Shown: positions 46,601-56,794 of the stretch, piece after piece | Layout of the letters: every line of letters begins with the position of its first letter | Position numbering within the stretch: position 1 is the stretch's first letter | Source of the DNA: Isoetes taiwanensis | Taxonomy: Eukaryota > Streptophyta > Lycopodiopsida > Isoetales > Isoetaceae | Reading direction: 5' to 3' | DNA: 64,000 nt | Assembly: GCA_021234155.1 (NCBI GenBank) | Contig: JAJEKV010000021.1 | Location: forward strand, 10,283,523 to 10,347,522 | Notes under the pieces: generated by a model | What the model saw: only the letters and a program-made list of their open reading frames with translations | Database searches by the model: none | Told to the model about the DNA's origin: nothing | Made by a program: the position numbers and the translations under genes

Positions 46601-49324
46601 CGAGTCCATTGGCGAGCCAAATCGCTAAAGATTCAGGAGAGGGGAGGTTAATGCCCCGTAGTCCCGGGGGCCTTGGGGAGAGGAAATTAGGGGCAGCGGC
46701 TTAGGGGGATTTTAGGGTATGGTGCTGCGGCGTCACCCCACTCCACGTCAAGTCCGGCGCAAGGTCGCCCAAATCGACAAGGAGAGGGCCTCCAAAGCGT
46801 AAACCCGTGGGTTGCGAGGTTCTAGAAGGGTTTGCGTTTTGGGGGCGAGACTTGGTCTGTTGCACTTAGGACTGGCGAGAAGCCGCAGCCAGATTAGCAA
46901 GGGGAGGCGGGCGGGCCCGGAGTTTGGGCCTGTCCTCCTCCCGATGTGGCAAGTAGAAGTCGAGGGGAGCTTTGCGGTGGCAAGACATTCATAAATTAGC
47001 AATTAATGCATTATCACGAAAATAAATTCTGATTTTTGCGGTGGATTCCTAATCCATCTCCGCCATGACCCAATTTTGAAATTTTTCAGGAGAAGGTCTA
47101 GGTCAAAGGGTTAGTATTAGAGCGGTCGGGACAGCGGTTGCGTGGCAACCGAAGTGGCACCCTTCCCCAAGTCAAACGAGGCCAGGGGACCTTGCGGGGA
47201 TCCGTCACAAAGAGGGGAGAGTCCAGAACCCCAAGAGGTGGGATCAAAAAGTTCCCGAGGCGCCCTTCGGCGGCGCTCCCGGGCTGCTGCGCTAATGACC
47301 ACCCTCCCAAAGCCGGTTCCCCTATCCGACCGTTGGATCCTCCGTTAGGGGCCCCTCTTCGGGAAGGCCCAAAAGATTCCAGATCGGTCCAGGAGAACTT
47401 GTCAAACCGCTGGCGCCCCGAGGTCGAAAAGCCTTGTAGAAACCCATGATGTCTTGTCGTCGGGCACACGGAGGAGGCTCCGGAATGGCAAATCGACCCT
47501 GCCAAATCGTCCGGAATGGCGAAATTACCCTAGGGAGCAAGTTACAAGGTCGGTTTTGCAAAAGAAAGAAACACTCACGCCCTCCACGACAGTATCCCGC
47601 ATCCACATCTTAGGCCAATTGACTACGAGTGTGATGGAAGTGAGCTACTTTGGCGCTTCTTGGAGGTCGGGTGGTTTTTACGCCACGGAACTTGGTCCCC
47701 AGGGCAATGTCGACGTTCTGAGTCCATTGGCAGAGCCAAATCGCGATTCCGGAGAGGGGAGGTCGCCCGTCCGTCCCCAGGGCCTTGGGGAGAGGAAATT
47801 CGGGGCAAGCAGCTTCCGGGGGGATTTTAGGGTCCGTGCTCTGGCGTCAACACCCCCACTCCACGTCAAGTCACGGCGCAAGCTCCCGCCCGAATCTGAC
47901 AAGGAGAGGGCCTCCAAAACGTAAACCCTGTGGGTTGCGAGTTCTAGAAGGGTTTGCGTTTTGGGGGCGAGACTTGGTCATTGCACTTGGGACTGGCGGT
48001 GAACAGCGAGAATATGGAGCAAGGGGAACGGCGGGCGGAGTTTGGGCCTGTCCTCCTCCCCGATGTGGCAAGTAGAAGTGGGGCGCTTTTGCGATGGCAA
48101 GACATTCATAAATTCGCAATTAATGCATTGTACGAAAATAAATTCTGATTTTTGCCAGCTGGATTCCTAATCCATCTCCGGCACACAGCCCAATTTCACG
48201 GGAGAAATTTTTGAGAGAAGGTCTAGGTCAAGGGTTAGCATTAGAGCGGTCGGGGGCAGCGTTGCGAGGAACAGCAACGGTGGCACCCTTCCCCAAGTCA
48301 AGCGAGGCGGGACCTTGGGGGATCCCTCACAAGAGGGGAGAGTCCGGACCCCCAAGAGGCGGGATCCAAGAAAGTTCCGAGGCAGCCCTTTCCGGCGCGC
48401 TCCCCGGGGGCTGCGCTAATGACCACCCTCCGGGCCCGGTTCCCCTATCCGACCGTTGGATCCTCCGTTCGGGGGCCCCTCTTGGGAAGGCCCAAAAGAT
48501 TCAGATCGGTCGGGAGAACTTGTCAAACGCGGGCGTCCCGAGGCGTGACCTTGTAGAAACCGCGGTGTCTTGTCGTTGAGATCACAGGGAGGCTCGAGGA
48601 ATGGCAAATCGACCTGCCAAATCGTCAGGAATGGCGAAATTACCCTAGGGAGCAAGTTACAAGGTCGGTTTTGCAAAAGAAAAGAAACACTCACGCCCAC
48701 GACAAGGTATCCCGCATCCACATCTTAGGCCAATTGACTACGAGTGTGATGGAAGTGAGCTACTTTGGCGCTTCTTGGAGGTCGGGTGGTCTTCGGCTCT
48801 GGAACTTGGTCCCCGGGGCAATGTCGGCGTTCGAGTCCATTGGTGAGAGCCAAATCGCGATTCGGGAGAGGGGAGGTAAGCCCGTCAGTCCCCATCGGGG
48901 GCAAGCGACTTCCAGGGGGATTTTAGGGTCCGTGCTTCGGCGTCAACACCCCCACTCCACGTCAAGTCGCGGCAAGCTCCCGCCCCGACCGACAAGGAGA
49001 GGGCCTCCCAAAACGTAAACCCCGTGGGTTTCCGAGGTTCTAGAAGGGTTTTGCGTTTTGGGGGCGAGACTTGGTGCATTGCACTTGGGACTGGCCGAGA
49101 AGGCTGCAGCCAGAATACGGAGCAAGGGAACCGGCGGGAGGAGTTTGGGCCTGTCCTCCCCGATGTGGCAAGTAGAAGTCGGGGCGCTTTTGCGATGGCA
49201 AGACATTCATAAATTCGCAATTAATGCATTGTCACGAAAATAAATTCTGATTTTTGCCATTTGGATTCCTAATCCATCTCCGGCACCATGACCCAATTTT
49301 GAAATTTTTGAGGAGAAGGTCTAG

Positions 49325-49806
49325 GTCAAAGGGTTAGCTAAGGTCAAAGGAATGGAGTTTGTGGGATCGTTGTACTTGGGGTTGACCTTGGCTCATTTGG
49401 GCGTTATACTTGGTCTAAGATTGCATTGAGAATATAAGCATCATAACTATTAGAATGAAGATAAATGATTACTGAGAAAAGCATCATAACTACTAGAATG
49501 AAGATAAATGATTCTGAGAAAAGCAAAAAGACTAGTGCGGGTTGGGGGTTAGATTTGGTTGCTTGTGATGATGGTTGTGTTTTGGATTATCAAGGCATAT
49601 GGATAGAGAGAATGCCCTTGTTCAACGGACTGCTCCCTAAAGCTATTTGACATGGATGGCATAATTAACTTGTAATGAACTGAATTCGGGGCAAGCAACT
49701 TCCGGGGGGAGTTTAGGGTCCCAGCTCTAGCGTCAACACCCCCACTCCATGTCAAGAGACGGTGCAAGGTCCCGACCAAATCTGACAAGGAGAGGGCCTC
49801 CGAAAC
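49325..49806. repeat. Variant (B-type) satellite unit 3, cut by the LTR element
   Basis: Third copy of the foreign segment, nearly identical to that at 46.0 kb. It returns to satellite at 'gcgtcaacacccccactcca' and reaches 'gagggcctccgaaac', where the LTR retrotransposon begins. Satellite resumes at 54686 with 'gaaacgtaaaccctgtg'. Confidence 0.85.
49802..49806. repeat. Target-site duplication GAAAC, left
   Basis: GAAAC precedes the first LTR and is repeated at 54686-54690. Without the insertion the satellite reads 'cctccgaaacgtaaaccctg', the normal unit text. Confidence 0.85.
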
Positions 49807-50363
49807 TGTTAGGGGTTTTCCACCCTTTGAATGCATTAGCACTATGGCTATTAAATTTGAAGACACTATCATTATTGGCATGGGTCCACATCATCAAATG
49901 TTATTCATATTCCTATTGGTCCATGTCAGTGATCCTCCCACATCATTGCCATGTCATTGATCCATGGGAAAAGGCACAAAGAAGAAACACAAAAACTACC
50001 CTTGGTCCATGTCATGTGCCACATCACTGCCATGTCATTGCCACCTAGGCCATTCTTGTTTATAAATAGGCATTTTACATGACTAAAAGGGGATCATGTA
50101 TGGAGTGAGAGAGAGAGATCATTAGTGAAGAGCATGATCATGTGGGTGTTCTTGTTGTATCTTGTCAATTTCAATAAAGAAGTACAGTTTGAGTATATTT
50201 TGTGATGTTCTTGTAATGTAAGTGTGGATGTAAGTGTGCTTTTGATTATCTTAATTCTGGGTGAGAGGCAGAGTTAAGTGTCTTAGTTTGTGTGCTGATG
50301 AAGGCCTTCGGGCCAAGTCCAAGGTCTTGAATTCTGTCTTGAAAGGGAGATTTTCCCTTAACA
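49807..50363 (+). repeat. LTR 1 (557 bp)
   Basis: Starts TGTTAGGGG and ends TTTTCCCTTAACA. It includes 'tataaataggca' near 50061, a good TATA box, then about 100 bp further a 'caataaag' polyadenylation-like signal (50172). Near-identical to the LTR at 54130-54685. Confidence 0.85.
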
Positions 50364-50413
50364 TTTTGGTTCCGATGAGAACCGAGGTTCTCATCAAAAG
50401 TTGGGGGGAAATA

Positions 50414-51200
50414 TGTTAGGGGTTTTCCACCCTTTGAATGCATTAGCACTATGGCTATTAAATTTGAAGACACTATCATTATTGGCATGGGTCCACATCA
50501 TCAAATGTTATTCATATTCCTATTGGTCCATGTCAGTGATCCTCCCACATCATTGCCATGTCATTGATCCATGGGAAAAGGCACAAAGAAGAAACACAAA
50601 AACTACCCTTGGTCCATGTCATGTGCCACATCACTGCCATGTCATTGCCACCTAGGCCATTCTTGTTTATAAATAGGCATTTTACATGACTAAAAGGGGA
50701 TCATGTATGGAGTGAGAGAGAGATCATTAGTTGAAGACCATGATCATGTGGGTGTTCTTGTTGTATCTTGTCAATTTCAATAAAGAAGTGCAGTTTGAGT
50801 ATCTTTTGTGATGTTCTTGTAATGTAAATGTGGATGTAAGTGTGCTTTTGATTATCTTAATTACGGGTGAGGCGAGTTAAGTGTCTTAGTGTGTGTCTTT
50901 GATGAAGGCCTTGGGCCAAGTCAAAGGTCTTGAATTACGTCTTGAAAGGGGAGAGAGAGATCATTAGTGAAGAGCATGATCATGTGGGTGTTCTTGTTGT
51001 ATCTTGTCAATTTCAATAAAGAAGTACAGTTTGAGTATATTTTGTGATGTTCTTGTAATGTAAGTGTGGATGTAAGTGTGCTTTTGATTATCTTAATTCT
51101 GGGTGAGAGTGAGTTAAGTGTCTTAGTTGTGTCTTGATGAAGGCCTTGGGCCAAGTCAAGGTCTTGAATTACATCTTGAAAGGGAGATTTTCCCTTAACA
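50414..51200 (+). repeat. LTR 2 with an internal ~250-bp duplication
   Basis: Begins like the other LTRs. At about 50949 ('cttgaaagggg') it jumps back to 'agagagagatcattagtgaa' and repeats the downstream part of the LTR to TTAACA at 51200. The second pass is closer to LTR 1 ('gtgaagagcatg') and the first pass to LTR 3 ('gttgaagaccatg'), which suggests recombination between LTR variants. Confidence 0.8.
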
Positions 51201-52790
51201 TTTTGGTTAAGATTCTTAAGGGACCTTGGGCGTTCAAAGCAATGTTTCTTGATCCAATCAAAGTGCAGTTTGGACACAAATTTCAACAAAGTTTCAAATG
51301 AATTACAATCTCCATGTTCTATAGATCAATAACAATCTCCAGGTTTAGGACAAAAGGTCTCCATGTTATTACAAAAAGAAAACAATTCTCGAGAGTTCAA
51401 ATCTCTATATTTATATAAACTCAAATGGTTTCCAGAACAAACATTATACATTGCATAAATCTAAAAATCTGTAAAGCACATTCTTGTGCATAAGAAAGAG
51501 AGGAAAGGAGTTATGCTCTTGCATATTTGTCCAAAACATTTGTTACAAAACAATTCTGGATTCCAAGAATGAATCGCCCAGAAGTGTCATATTGAACAAA
51601 GTTTCTTCTTCAACTTTTGTAGGGACCCAACATGCTGGAGTTCCTAAAATTTGTAAGAAACAAAGCACAAGAAATTTATCAGAAAGAAAGCTACAGAGTG
51701 TAGCGGTAATACTGACCTTGTTTTGTTTGAGACAGTACGTGTCATTATTCTGAAAGCTCTACAAACAAGAAAATATGGCACCATAGCCTCTATGATTTAG
51801 CAATTAAGCATTAAAGTGCAATCTACACTACAGATCTGCATTCAAGAAAATTGAAATGCAATCTGCACTGCAGGGACAATTAAATTCATATCATCATAAA
51901 ATGTAAGATGAACTGCACAGACAGTAAATTCAGCATCAATCTGAGAAACTTGAATCTCGTGTAAATTTGAAACGTATAATGATTCTAAGAATCCAAGAAA
52001 AATTGCTTCTTAAAAATTTGTAGAGTCCCAACATCACTGCTAGATCCCATATTACAAGAAATAAAACAAACAGATGAAAGAAGCAATCTAAAAAAAAAAA
52101 ACACTCAGCCTTGAAGCATGTGATGCGTTCCGAAATAAAACTTGTACTCCATTGAGAAATTCTGGAAAGTTTATGCAACAAGTTAAAAAGATAACATAAA
52201 AGATTGCAAAAACATATCTGGACTCTCTGCAGTATATACAACTCTGGATTTGAAAAAAGAGAAATCGCATAGCTTGCTAAAGAAAAGAAATAAAAGAAAA
52301 GCAAAAAAGTTCTATGTGAAAGAGCCAGAATGCTGTAAAGAAGTAAAACAGATCTTGCTAAAATTCGCAGACCTTCATCAGGATCGGCGGCCACTGATCT
52401 TGGACAGAATAACACAACTTCTGGAATATAGGAAGAAACGGCTTCGGCCGCTGGCATCTCCGGCATACCCTAACCGCATCCCGCGTGCAAAGAAAAGGAA
52501 CGAGAAAAAAAAAAAACATTTCAAATGGTGTTGACATTAAAAAAAAAAAAATGTTATATAACTTTATCATATACATGTTGAGAAAAATACCAAGAATGTA
52601 TATGGTGGATAATTGGTAAAGGCTTTCTTTGGAAACTACAAAGTCATTGGTTCGAATCCAGCTTAACACAAGTTTTGAGCAAAAATACTCATAAAGCATT
52701 GATTTTGAAATGTACGAGCTAGATTTTTCGTCTTGCATTTCAAATCACTTCAAAACAAACATAATTTGAAAACAAACGTGAAAAAAAAAA
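51201..52790 (+). other. Internal leader of the LTR element
   Basis: The first bases after LTR 2 are TTTTGGTTAAG. A TGG here could begin a tRNA primer site, but I cannot assign the tRNA. The rest is AT-rich with no plus-strand gene. On the minus strand, near 52466-52360, a GC-richer patch reads MPEMPAAEAVSSYIPEVVLF, possibly a captured scrap of a host gene. Confidence 0.45.
52601..52672 (+). other. tRNA-like sequence
   Basis: 'tggataattggt' (A-box-like, from 52606) and 'ggttcgaatcc' (B box, 52649-52659) are about 43 bp apart, as in tRNA genes. Between them, ctttg/caaag can pair around a 7-nt loop. The acceptor stem is poor and the loop lacks the usual T before the anticodon, so this is a tRNA-derived fragment rather than a working tRNA. 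Confidence 0.4.
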
Positions 52791-54371
52791 ATGGCTTTAA
52801 AATATTCCTTCTATGATCATGATGATCCTCACAAGGTGAGAGCAAAAACTCATGTAAAGCAATTCGAGGCTCTAAGCATGTTAAATGGGCATGACGAAGA
52901 CTCTATAAGGGTGTTGATCTTCCCAACAACCTTGCAGGGTGTAGCCGCTAACCTGATGTACTCAAATATTGACTCTATGTATACATGGAATGAAATGAAA
53001 AGTTATTTTATTTCCATGTTCCAAGAAGAATTATCTTACAGAAAATGTAGAAAAATATTGGATGCAATTAAAATTGAGGAAGGAGAACATCCTCGAGAGT
53101 TTGCTTTGAGAATTCAAGATATAGTTGCAGAAATGCAACCTAGGCCACATGAAGAAGACATTGTTGAATGGTATATTAATGGATTTCCATTTGAAGTATG
53201 CCAGATGTTACAACTAGAAAACCCTCCTACATTAAACCAAGCAGTCGAGAGAGCTGTTGTGGTTACTAGAGTTCTAGGTGCTATGAAGCATGATGAACTA
53301 GAACTAGAGCCCTATGTGTATAATGAGGCACAAGGGATTAAAGAAATGGAGGAATATATACTTCAAGAAAGTTGTCATAAGATGCATAGTACATGTGACT
53401 ATGTAAATTCAGGTGAATGTGGCAAATCTATAAGCAATGAGATTGAGGCATCAAAAATAGAAAATGATGAACTGATCCTTGATAATCCTATAGAAACACA
53501 AGAGCTTCAAAATGGGAATATAAATGAATTAGAATTCTTCAAAGAGGAAATTGAGAGGATATTTGATTGCAATGAAATCAAATATATGTTTGATCATCCA
53601 CTGTATGGAAGCAAGGTGGAAACTTGGATTGAGGAAAAAACTTGCGCTCAAGCGATTGAAATACATGTTACAGATGATGAAAATTTGGCAACAAATGTTG
53701 CTATCTATAATATTGTGAGAATACCTCCAATCCTTAAAGAACTTCAAAGAGAGAATCTTATATATAAAGAGAGCAATATGTTATCAAATGAAAAAGTGGT
53801 CCCAAAATTTAATGTCACTACAGGACCTCACATTAAAGAACTCCAAAACATAAAGAATGCAAACAAGTATGGCATGAAGAATGCTAAAGATATGATTTAT
53901 CTTGAGCAATCCAAGTTCAAGGCAAATCCATTCATATGGGCAAATTGTTATGAACAGGGCCATATAGACCAACAAGGAAACTTTATAGATGATTTCTTGA
54001 CAAAGAAAAATATGCTTATTCATTATGGCACCTTGCTTCAACAAGAACCAAAACCCAAAGTAAAAATCAAACATTCCATTGGGAAGAGTGATGAGAACCG
54101 AGGTTCTCATCAAAAGTTTGGGGGAAATATGTTAGGGGTTTTCCACCCTTTGAATGCATTAGCACTATGGCTATTAAATTTGAAGACACTATCATTATTG
54201 GCATGGGTCCACATCATCAAATGTTATTCATATTCCTATTGGTCCATGTCAGTGATCCTCCCACATCATTGCCATGTCATTGATCCATGGGAAAAGGCAC
54301 AAAGAAGAAACACAAAAACTACCCTTGGTCCATGTCATGTGCCACATCACTGCCATGTCATTGCCACCTAG
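52791..54371 (+). CDS. Gag-like protein of the LTR retrotransposon
   Basis: Structural protein expected to bind the element RNA and form particles. Residues 20-170 fit the retrotransposon gag domain: VKQFEALSMLNGHDEDSIRV, LQGVAANLMYS, W.EMKSYFISMF, then EEGEHPREFALRIQDIVAEM and WYINGFPFEVCQML, with PTLNQAVERAV near the end. After it comes an acidic, repeat-free tail. A C..GH remnant (NCYEQGHID) near residue 385 may be a decayed zinc knuckle; the second cysteine is absent. The frame has no stop and runs past the purine tract into the 3' LTR, ending at 54371. So the last ~80 residues are LTR-encoded. The open frame of over 500 codons suggests recent selection or recent insertion. Confidence 0.75.
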   Translation: MALKYSFYDHDDPHKVRAKTHVKQFEALSMLNGHDEDSIRVLIFPTTLQGVAANLMYSNIDSMYTWNEMKSYFISMFQEELSYRKCRKILDAIKIEEGEHPREFALRIQDIVAEMQPRPHEEDIVEWYINGFPFEVCQMLQLENPPTLNQAVERAVVVTRVLGAMKHDELELEPYVYNEAQGIKEMEEYILQESCHKMHSTCDYVNSGECGKSISNEIEASKIENDELILDNPIETQELQNGNINELEFFKEEIERIFDCNEIKYMFDHPLYGSKVETWIEEKTCAQAIEIHVTDDENLATNVAIYNIVRIPPILKELQRENLIYKESNMLSNEKVVPKFNVTTGPHIKELQNIKNANKYGMKNAKDMIYLEQSKFKANPFIWANCYEQGHIDQQGNFIDDFLTKKNMLIHYGTLLQQEPKPKVKIKHSIGKSDENRGSHQKFGGNMLGVFHPLNALALWLLNLKTLSLLAWVHIIKCYSYSYWSMSVILPHHCHVIDPWEKAQRRNTKTTLGPCHVPHHCHVIAT

Positions 54372-54685
54372 GCCATTCTTGTTTATAAATAGGCATTTTA
54401 CATGACTAAAAGGGGATCATGTATGGAGTGAGAGAGAGATCATTAGTTGAAGACCATGATCATGTGGGTGTTCTTGTTGTATCTTGTCAATTTCAATAAA
54501 GAAGTGCAGTTTGAGTATCTTTTGTGATGTTCTTGTAATGTAAATGTGGATGTAAGTGTGCTTTTGATTATCTTAATTCTGGGTGAGAGGCAGAGTTAAG
54601 TGTCTTAGTGTGTGTGCTGATGAAGGCCTTCGGGCCAAGTCCAAGGTCTTGAATTCTGTCTTGAAAGGGAGATTTTCCCTTAACA
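54130..54685 (+). repeat. LTR 3 (3' LTR, 556 bp)
   Basis: TGTTAGGGG to CCCTTAACA, preceded by a purine-rich tract. Followed by the GAAAC duplication at 54686-54690. Contains the same 'tataaatagg' TATA box (54383). Confidence 0.88.
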
Positions 54686-55395
54686 GAAACGTAAACCCTG
54701 TGACTTGCCAGATTCTAGAAGGGTTTTTGTTTTGGTTTTTCTGCTCCCTAAAGCTATTTGACATGGATGGCATAACTAACTTGTAATGAACTGGTTTTGT
54801 TTCTCAGAAGCAATTGTACCTTGTTGAAAGATTGCTTTCCAAGTGGAAATTTTTTTAATGTGTCCGCACCGCCTTGTTGCCCCCCTGGTCAAAGACTCGC
54901 CTTTTTTCGATGCACACTCTTTTAGTTATGCATTTTATTGCATTTATGGTTCATAAATTCGTAGTTAATGCATGGCATGGAATTAAATTATGGTTTTTGG
55001 TCAGCTGGCTTCCATGGTCATCACCGCATCTGAGGAAAATTTCCAAAATTTTAGGATAAGGTCGGACCCAAGCGTTGGGGTTAGAGCGGTCCGAGGCGGC
55101 CGTTGTTGGGCAAGCATGGTGGCACCCTTCCCCAAGTCAAACAAGGCGAGGACTTTGAATGGCCACCTCGGTGGGGAGAGTCCCGTCCCGGAGGCGGACC
55201 CCAAAAGCGTTCTCGAGGCGACTGTCTGGCGGCCCCCACAGAGGGTATGCTAATGAACACCCTCCGGCTTCGGTTCCCTATATATCCGGCCAGTTGAATC
55301 CTCCATTCAAGGATCCAGCTCGAACAGGACCAAAAAATCCAAGATCGGTCCGGGAGAACTGTCAAACCCTTGGCGTCTGAGGCGGCCGTCCCGAG
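54686..55395. repeat. Right edge of the satellite: partial and strongly diverged unit
   Basis: 54686-54735 continues the satellite unit broken by the LTR element. A piece of the B-type segment ('gctatttgacatggatggca') follows. From about 54950 to 55390 a diverged unit is recognisable by 'ttcataaattcgtagttaat', 'agctggcttccatgg', 'cacccttccccaagtcaaac', 'gctaatgaacaccct', and 'agatcggtccgggagaact'. It has 'tccctatatatccggccagt' where array copies have 'tcccctatccggccg'. Divergence at an array edge is expected. Confidence 0.8.
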
Positions 55396-55539
55396 GCGGC
55401 GATTCGACTTAGCTCATACAATTTTATTTGGTAGTAATAGAATCCGGAATGTGATTATTTGCATGCATGCCTCGGGACTGTTCAAATAAGCCTAGGGACA
55501 AACTTTAATGAGCATCACATTAAAAAAGATGCAAAAAAT

Positions 55540-55670
55540 AGCGTCGCTATAACAAAATCGTCGCAGGGGCGTCGCATGCGGCGTATGGCCGTGTTATCGT
55601 ATTTATCTGGATTTGAAATAACGTCGCATGTGGCGTGGCGTCGCATCTGCGGCGCTACGTAATATTTTGA
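55540..55670. repeat. Left subterminal GC-rich repeats
   Basis: Four to five copies of 'cgtcgcatgcggcgt' or shorter forms (gcgtcgctat, cgtcgcagg, cgtcgcatgtggcgt, cgtcgcatctgcggcg). The core gcatgc is palindromic. The same words fill 62559-62995. Confidence 0.7.
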
Positions 55671-55847
55671 ACCCGGTGGGCGCTCGGCTTTTCGGAACTT
55701 CTTTTTGCCCTACTTCTTGAGGTTCTTGGGCGATCCGCGGCGCTAGTACCACGATCTACACGCAAGCAACTATTCTAAGGTTAGTATATCATGTTTTTAG
55801 ATTGAATAGGTTTTGGATTGAATGGTGCATGCCCAACCTTCCTCTTT

Positions 55848-56665
55848 TTGGTTTCCTTTCCTTCCTCTTCTTCTTTGTTCTTGATTTTTTTTTCTTCCCA
55901 TTCTTCCATGCCTCATTCATTCTTCCTCCTTCTTTCTTCCTCATGCTTCATTTCTTCCTCATTCTTCCTCATGCTTCATTTCTTCCTCCTTCTTGATGCT
56001 TCATTCTTTCCTCATTCTTTCTTCCCATATTTCTTCTTTCCTCATTTCTTTCTCATTCTTTCTTCCTCATTCTTTCTCATTTCTTTCTTCCTCATGCTTT
56101 CTCATTCTTTATTCTCCTCCTCTTTCTCATTCTTCCTCATTCTTCCTCATTTCTTGCTTTCTCATTTCTTTCTCATGCTTTCTCATTTCTTTCTCATTTC
56201 TTTCTCATGCTTTCTCATTTGTTTCTCATTTCCATTCTTTCTCATGCTTTCTCATTCCTCATTCTTTCCCCTCCTTCCCTCATTTCTTTTTTCTCTTCCC
56301 TTCCTTATTCTTCATTTTTTTTTTCATTTCTTATTCCTCATTCTTTTTAATTTCATTTCTTCATTCTTCATTTGTTTCTTATTCTTCACATTTCTTCCTC
56401 ACTTTCCATTCGATCCTTTTCTTTCCCTTCCTTATTTCTTCCTTCCATTCTATTCCCTTCCCTTCTCTTATTTCCTCTTATTTTTCTTCATTCTTTCTTG
56501 TTTCTTCTCTTATTTCTTCTCTATTCTATCCTTATTTCTTCCCTTCTATTCTCTTATTTCTTTCTCTTATTTTATTTCTATCTCTTGTTTTCTATCCCCC
56601 CCCCCCTTTTTTCCTTTCTTTCTTCTTCGATCTTTTTCTTCTTTGTTCTTATTCTTCTAATGCTT
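55848..56665 (+). repeat. ~0.8-kb polypyrimidine tract (TTC/TTCC/TCAT-rich)
   Basis: Almost pure C and T on the plus strand with 'ttcctcattc' and 'tttctcatttctttctcat' type repeats. Any frame through it gives only Phe, Ser, Leu and His, so it is not coding. It lies between a donor-like 'aaggttagta' (55779) and an acceptor 'attgcag' (56683), so it may be an intron. Confidence 0.85.
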
Positions 56666-56794
56666 TGTTACTTCTATTGCAGACTTTTTATTATGATTTG
56701 GACCCAGCGGGATCTTGTACCGCGTCCTTATTTTGGTAAGTAGTTGATCGCACTTGCATTTTATTTTTATAGTTTTAAGTAGGTTAAAAAATTG

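Larger units (their letters stand above)
29055..49806. repeat. Satellite array: ~19 tandem copies of a GC-rich ~1.1-kb unit
   Basis: The phrase 'ttaatgcatt' followed by 'aaaataaattctgatttttt' recurs at about 29289, 30410, 31531, 32636, 33740, 34845, 35950, 37074, 38127, 39243, 40346, 41444, 42562, 43672, 44782, 45913, 47001, 48119 and 49221. Spacing is 1053-1131 bp, mostly 1100-1120. All units are in one orientation. Other fixed landmarks are 'gggcctgtcctcct', 'gatgtggcaagtagaag', 'ggtctaggtcaaagggttag', 'gctaatgaccaccct', 'gatggaagtgagctac' and 'gagtccattggcgagccaaa'. Short indels shift every frame from copy to copy, so the many open frames are not genes. I cannot tie it to rDNA spacer, a known satellite or a transposon. 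Confidence 0.93.
49807..54685 (+). mobile_element. Gag-only LTR retrotransposon with three LTRs
   Basis: LTRs begin TGTTAGGGG and end CCCTTAACA. There are three: 49807-50363, 50414-51200 (internally duplicated) and 54130-54685. Only 50 bp separate the first two, made of LTR-adjacent sequence plus a purine-rich tract. The internal region (51201-54129) has a ~1.6-kb leader, one gag-like frame and a purine tract (agtttgggggaaata) before the last LTR. No protease, reverse transcriptase or integrase is seen, so it would need another element's enzymes (like the TR-GAG class). The GAAAC target duplication frames the whole three-LTR structure. Confidence 0.85.

Noticed and set aside
29055-49320. Scores of open frames of 60-230 codons across the satellite
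   Set aside because: Frames change with every copy because of short indels, occur on both strands, and show no shared protein.
29055-49320. Ribosomal DNA spacer
   Set aside because: No rRNA gene sequence or recognisable Pol I promoter is visible in or beside the array.
52250-52534. Lys/Arg-rich plus-strand frame in the LTR leader
   Set aside because: It lies opposite a better minus-strand frame, is A-rich by composition and has no recognisable domain.
55818-56743. Long Phe/Ser/Leu-rich frames of up to 280 codons
   Set aside because: They are translations of a polypyrimidine tract; three overlapping frames are all open for the same reason.
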